DNA of 64,000 nucleotides from Callipepla californica brunnescens (taxonomy: Eukaryota > Chordata > Aves > Galliformes > Odontophoridae), in contig JALIRH010000109.1 of the NCBI GenBank assembly GCA_023055505.1, positions 402,501-466,500 of the forward strand, given 5' to 3'. Below the pieces are notes generated by a model. The model ran no database searches. It saw only the letters and a list, made by a program, of their open reading frames with translations, and had not been told where the DNA came from. Each line of letters opens with the position of its first letter. Position 1 is the stretch's first letter. The position numbers and the translations under genes are program-made. This document shows, piece by piece, positions 63,101 through 64,000 of the stretch.

Positions 63101-64000
63101 CCTAATTAACAGTTATGGCCCATGAATTATGCCCAAAGTAACCACATTGAGATCACAAAGTTAACATTAATTCTGATATTCCTTGACTATCGTGGCTTGA
63201 CTTTGCACATTAGCTAATATATTTTAATGAAGACTGATGTGTGGATTTTTTATTTGTCTATGTGTATTATCTACAACCACAATTTAAAGAATTTAGCAGT
63301 AGAAAGCCCCTGAAATGTATCATTAGCGTGATTGGCATGAATTATGCTAGAGATGGAGATTCTTTGAATTCAGCCCTCAACTAGCAATTATAGTGAAAAT
63401 TTTTCCTTCATTTATTCTTCCTGGAAGTGTAACCTGCACCGTCACGTGAGACACTTTATGAATGGGATTTAAGTTAAAAAGAAATCAAGTTTTTATTGTA
63501 AGTTAGGAAGAACGTGCAAAACTCCAAAAAGAAAGTTTCTGAATCTGGGCTTTAAAAGTCGAGAAGATCAACAGATATTTATTGCTTTTCTTGTTTTCTA
63601 TTTGTGCAGCCAATGTTTATATTATTATGCTCCTTGCAGCTATTTTTGGCATCTAGCATGTTAGTACATGACTTTAACTGCAGCTTTCATTGAAAGGAGT
63701 TTTTTTTTCAAAATTTTTGGTCACATTAGTAATATCTTCATTCTAAGATCATACATCTTTACTTCAAAGTGTTCAACCATACAATAAACATCTTGTTGCC
63801 CTCAGTTACAAACAACCGATGATAGCTAGTAAGAGATTTGATGACTGCTTAGCACGTGCCCTAACCTTCAAGAATATTGAGTTATAATTCACATGCTATC
63901 ATTTTTAACTCCTTTCCCATATTTCAAAACATTGGTGTCTGAGCTGAGCAGCAGTAATTTTTTTTTCAATGTCATCACTCTTCAGCACTCAGGTTTGTTT
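60123..64000. other. AT-rich non-coding tail of the window
   Basis: T17 run at 62047-62063. 63080-63420 is a second candidate conserved AT-rich block (CTGCAATTAACCTAATTAAC, ATTAGCTAATATATTTTAAT, TAGCAATTATAGTG). No exon or transposon recognised. Confidence 0.5.
62047..62063 (+). repeat. T17 homopolymer
   Basis: Seventeen consecutive T; possibly the poly(A) of an unrecognised minus-strand retrocopy. Confidence 0.95.

Noticed and set aside
1..64000. tRNA, rRNA, CRISPR array, bacterial operon or mobile defence system
   Set aside because: None seen; the sequence is avian-type nuclear DNA and these classes have no support here.

Overview
The window looks like bird nuclear DNA: AT-rich, CpG-poor and non-coding over almost all of its length. 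The main evidence is about eighteen 5'-truncated CR1 LINE fragments. They carry the avian CR1 3' end (GGTTGGAAGGGAC-like and ATGATCT..GGTCTTTTCCAACC-like blocks, then decayed ATTCTATG repeats). There is also an LTR of a type widespread in birds. The species cannot be fixed by eye. I found no gene I can name, and no rRNA, tRNA, CRISPR, operon or bacterial feature. It reads as an intergenic region or part of a large intron.

Layout. 1-6 kb: unique AT-rich DNA with a striking inverted repeat (4835-4982) inside an open frame on the minus strand, and a frameshifted coiled-coil-like coding remnant (5.7-5.9 kb). 6-20 kb: mostly unique sequence with CR1 pieces at 6.1, 12.7, 14.9 and 15.5 kb, and a 190-bp pure pyrimidine microsatellite at 8880-9069. 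20.2-27.1 kb: a CR1-dense cluster with eight pieces, including a head-to-head pair and one much older copy that resembles the CR1 type abundant in turtles and crocodilians. 27-44 kb: sparse CR1, a perfect 22-bp palindrome at 31.1 kb, and small GC/CpG-richer islands at 28.6 and 33.8 kb.

44-64 kb: an old solo LTR (44303-45079, minus) split by a CR1 (plus), a probable second LTR near 57.7-58.2 kb, and one CR1 at 59.8-60.1 kb. The 45.1-57.7 kb stretch has no CR1 that I can see. It holds several AT-rich blocks full of homeodomain-type TAAT cores that look like candidate conserved elements, plus a few exon-like open segments with good GTGAGT donors.

No set of genes can be shown to work together here. 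The exon-like segments are offered as low-confidence candidates. The defensible content is the repeat annotation, and its nesting and orientation give a relative history: ancient CR1, then LTR insertion, then avian CR1 insertion into the LTR.
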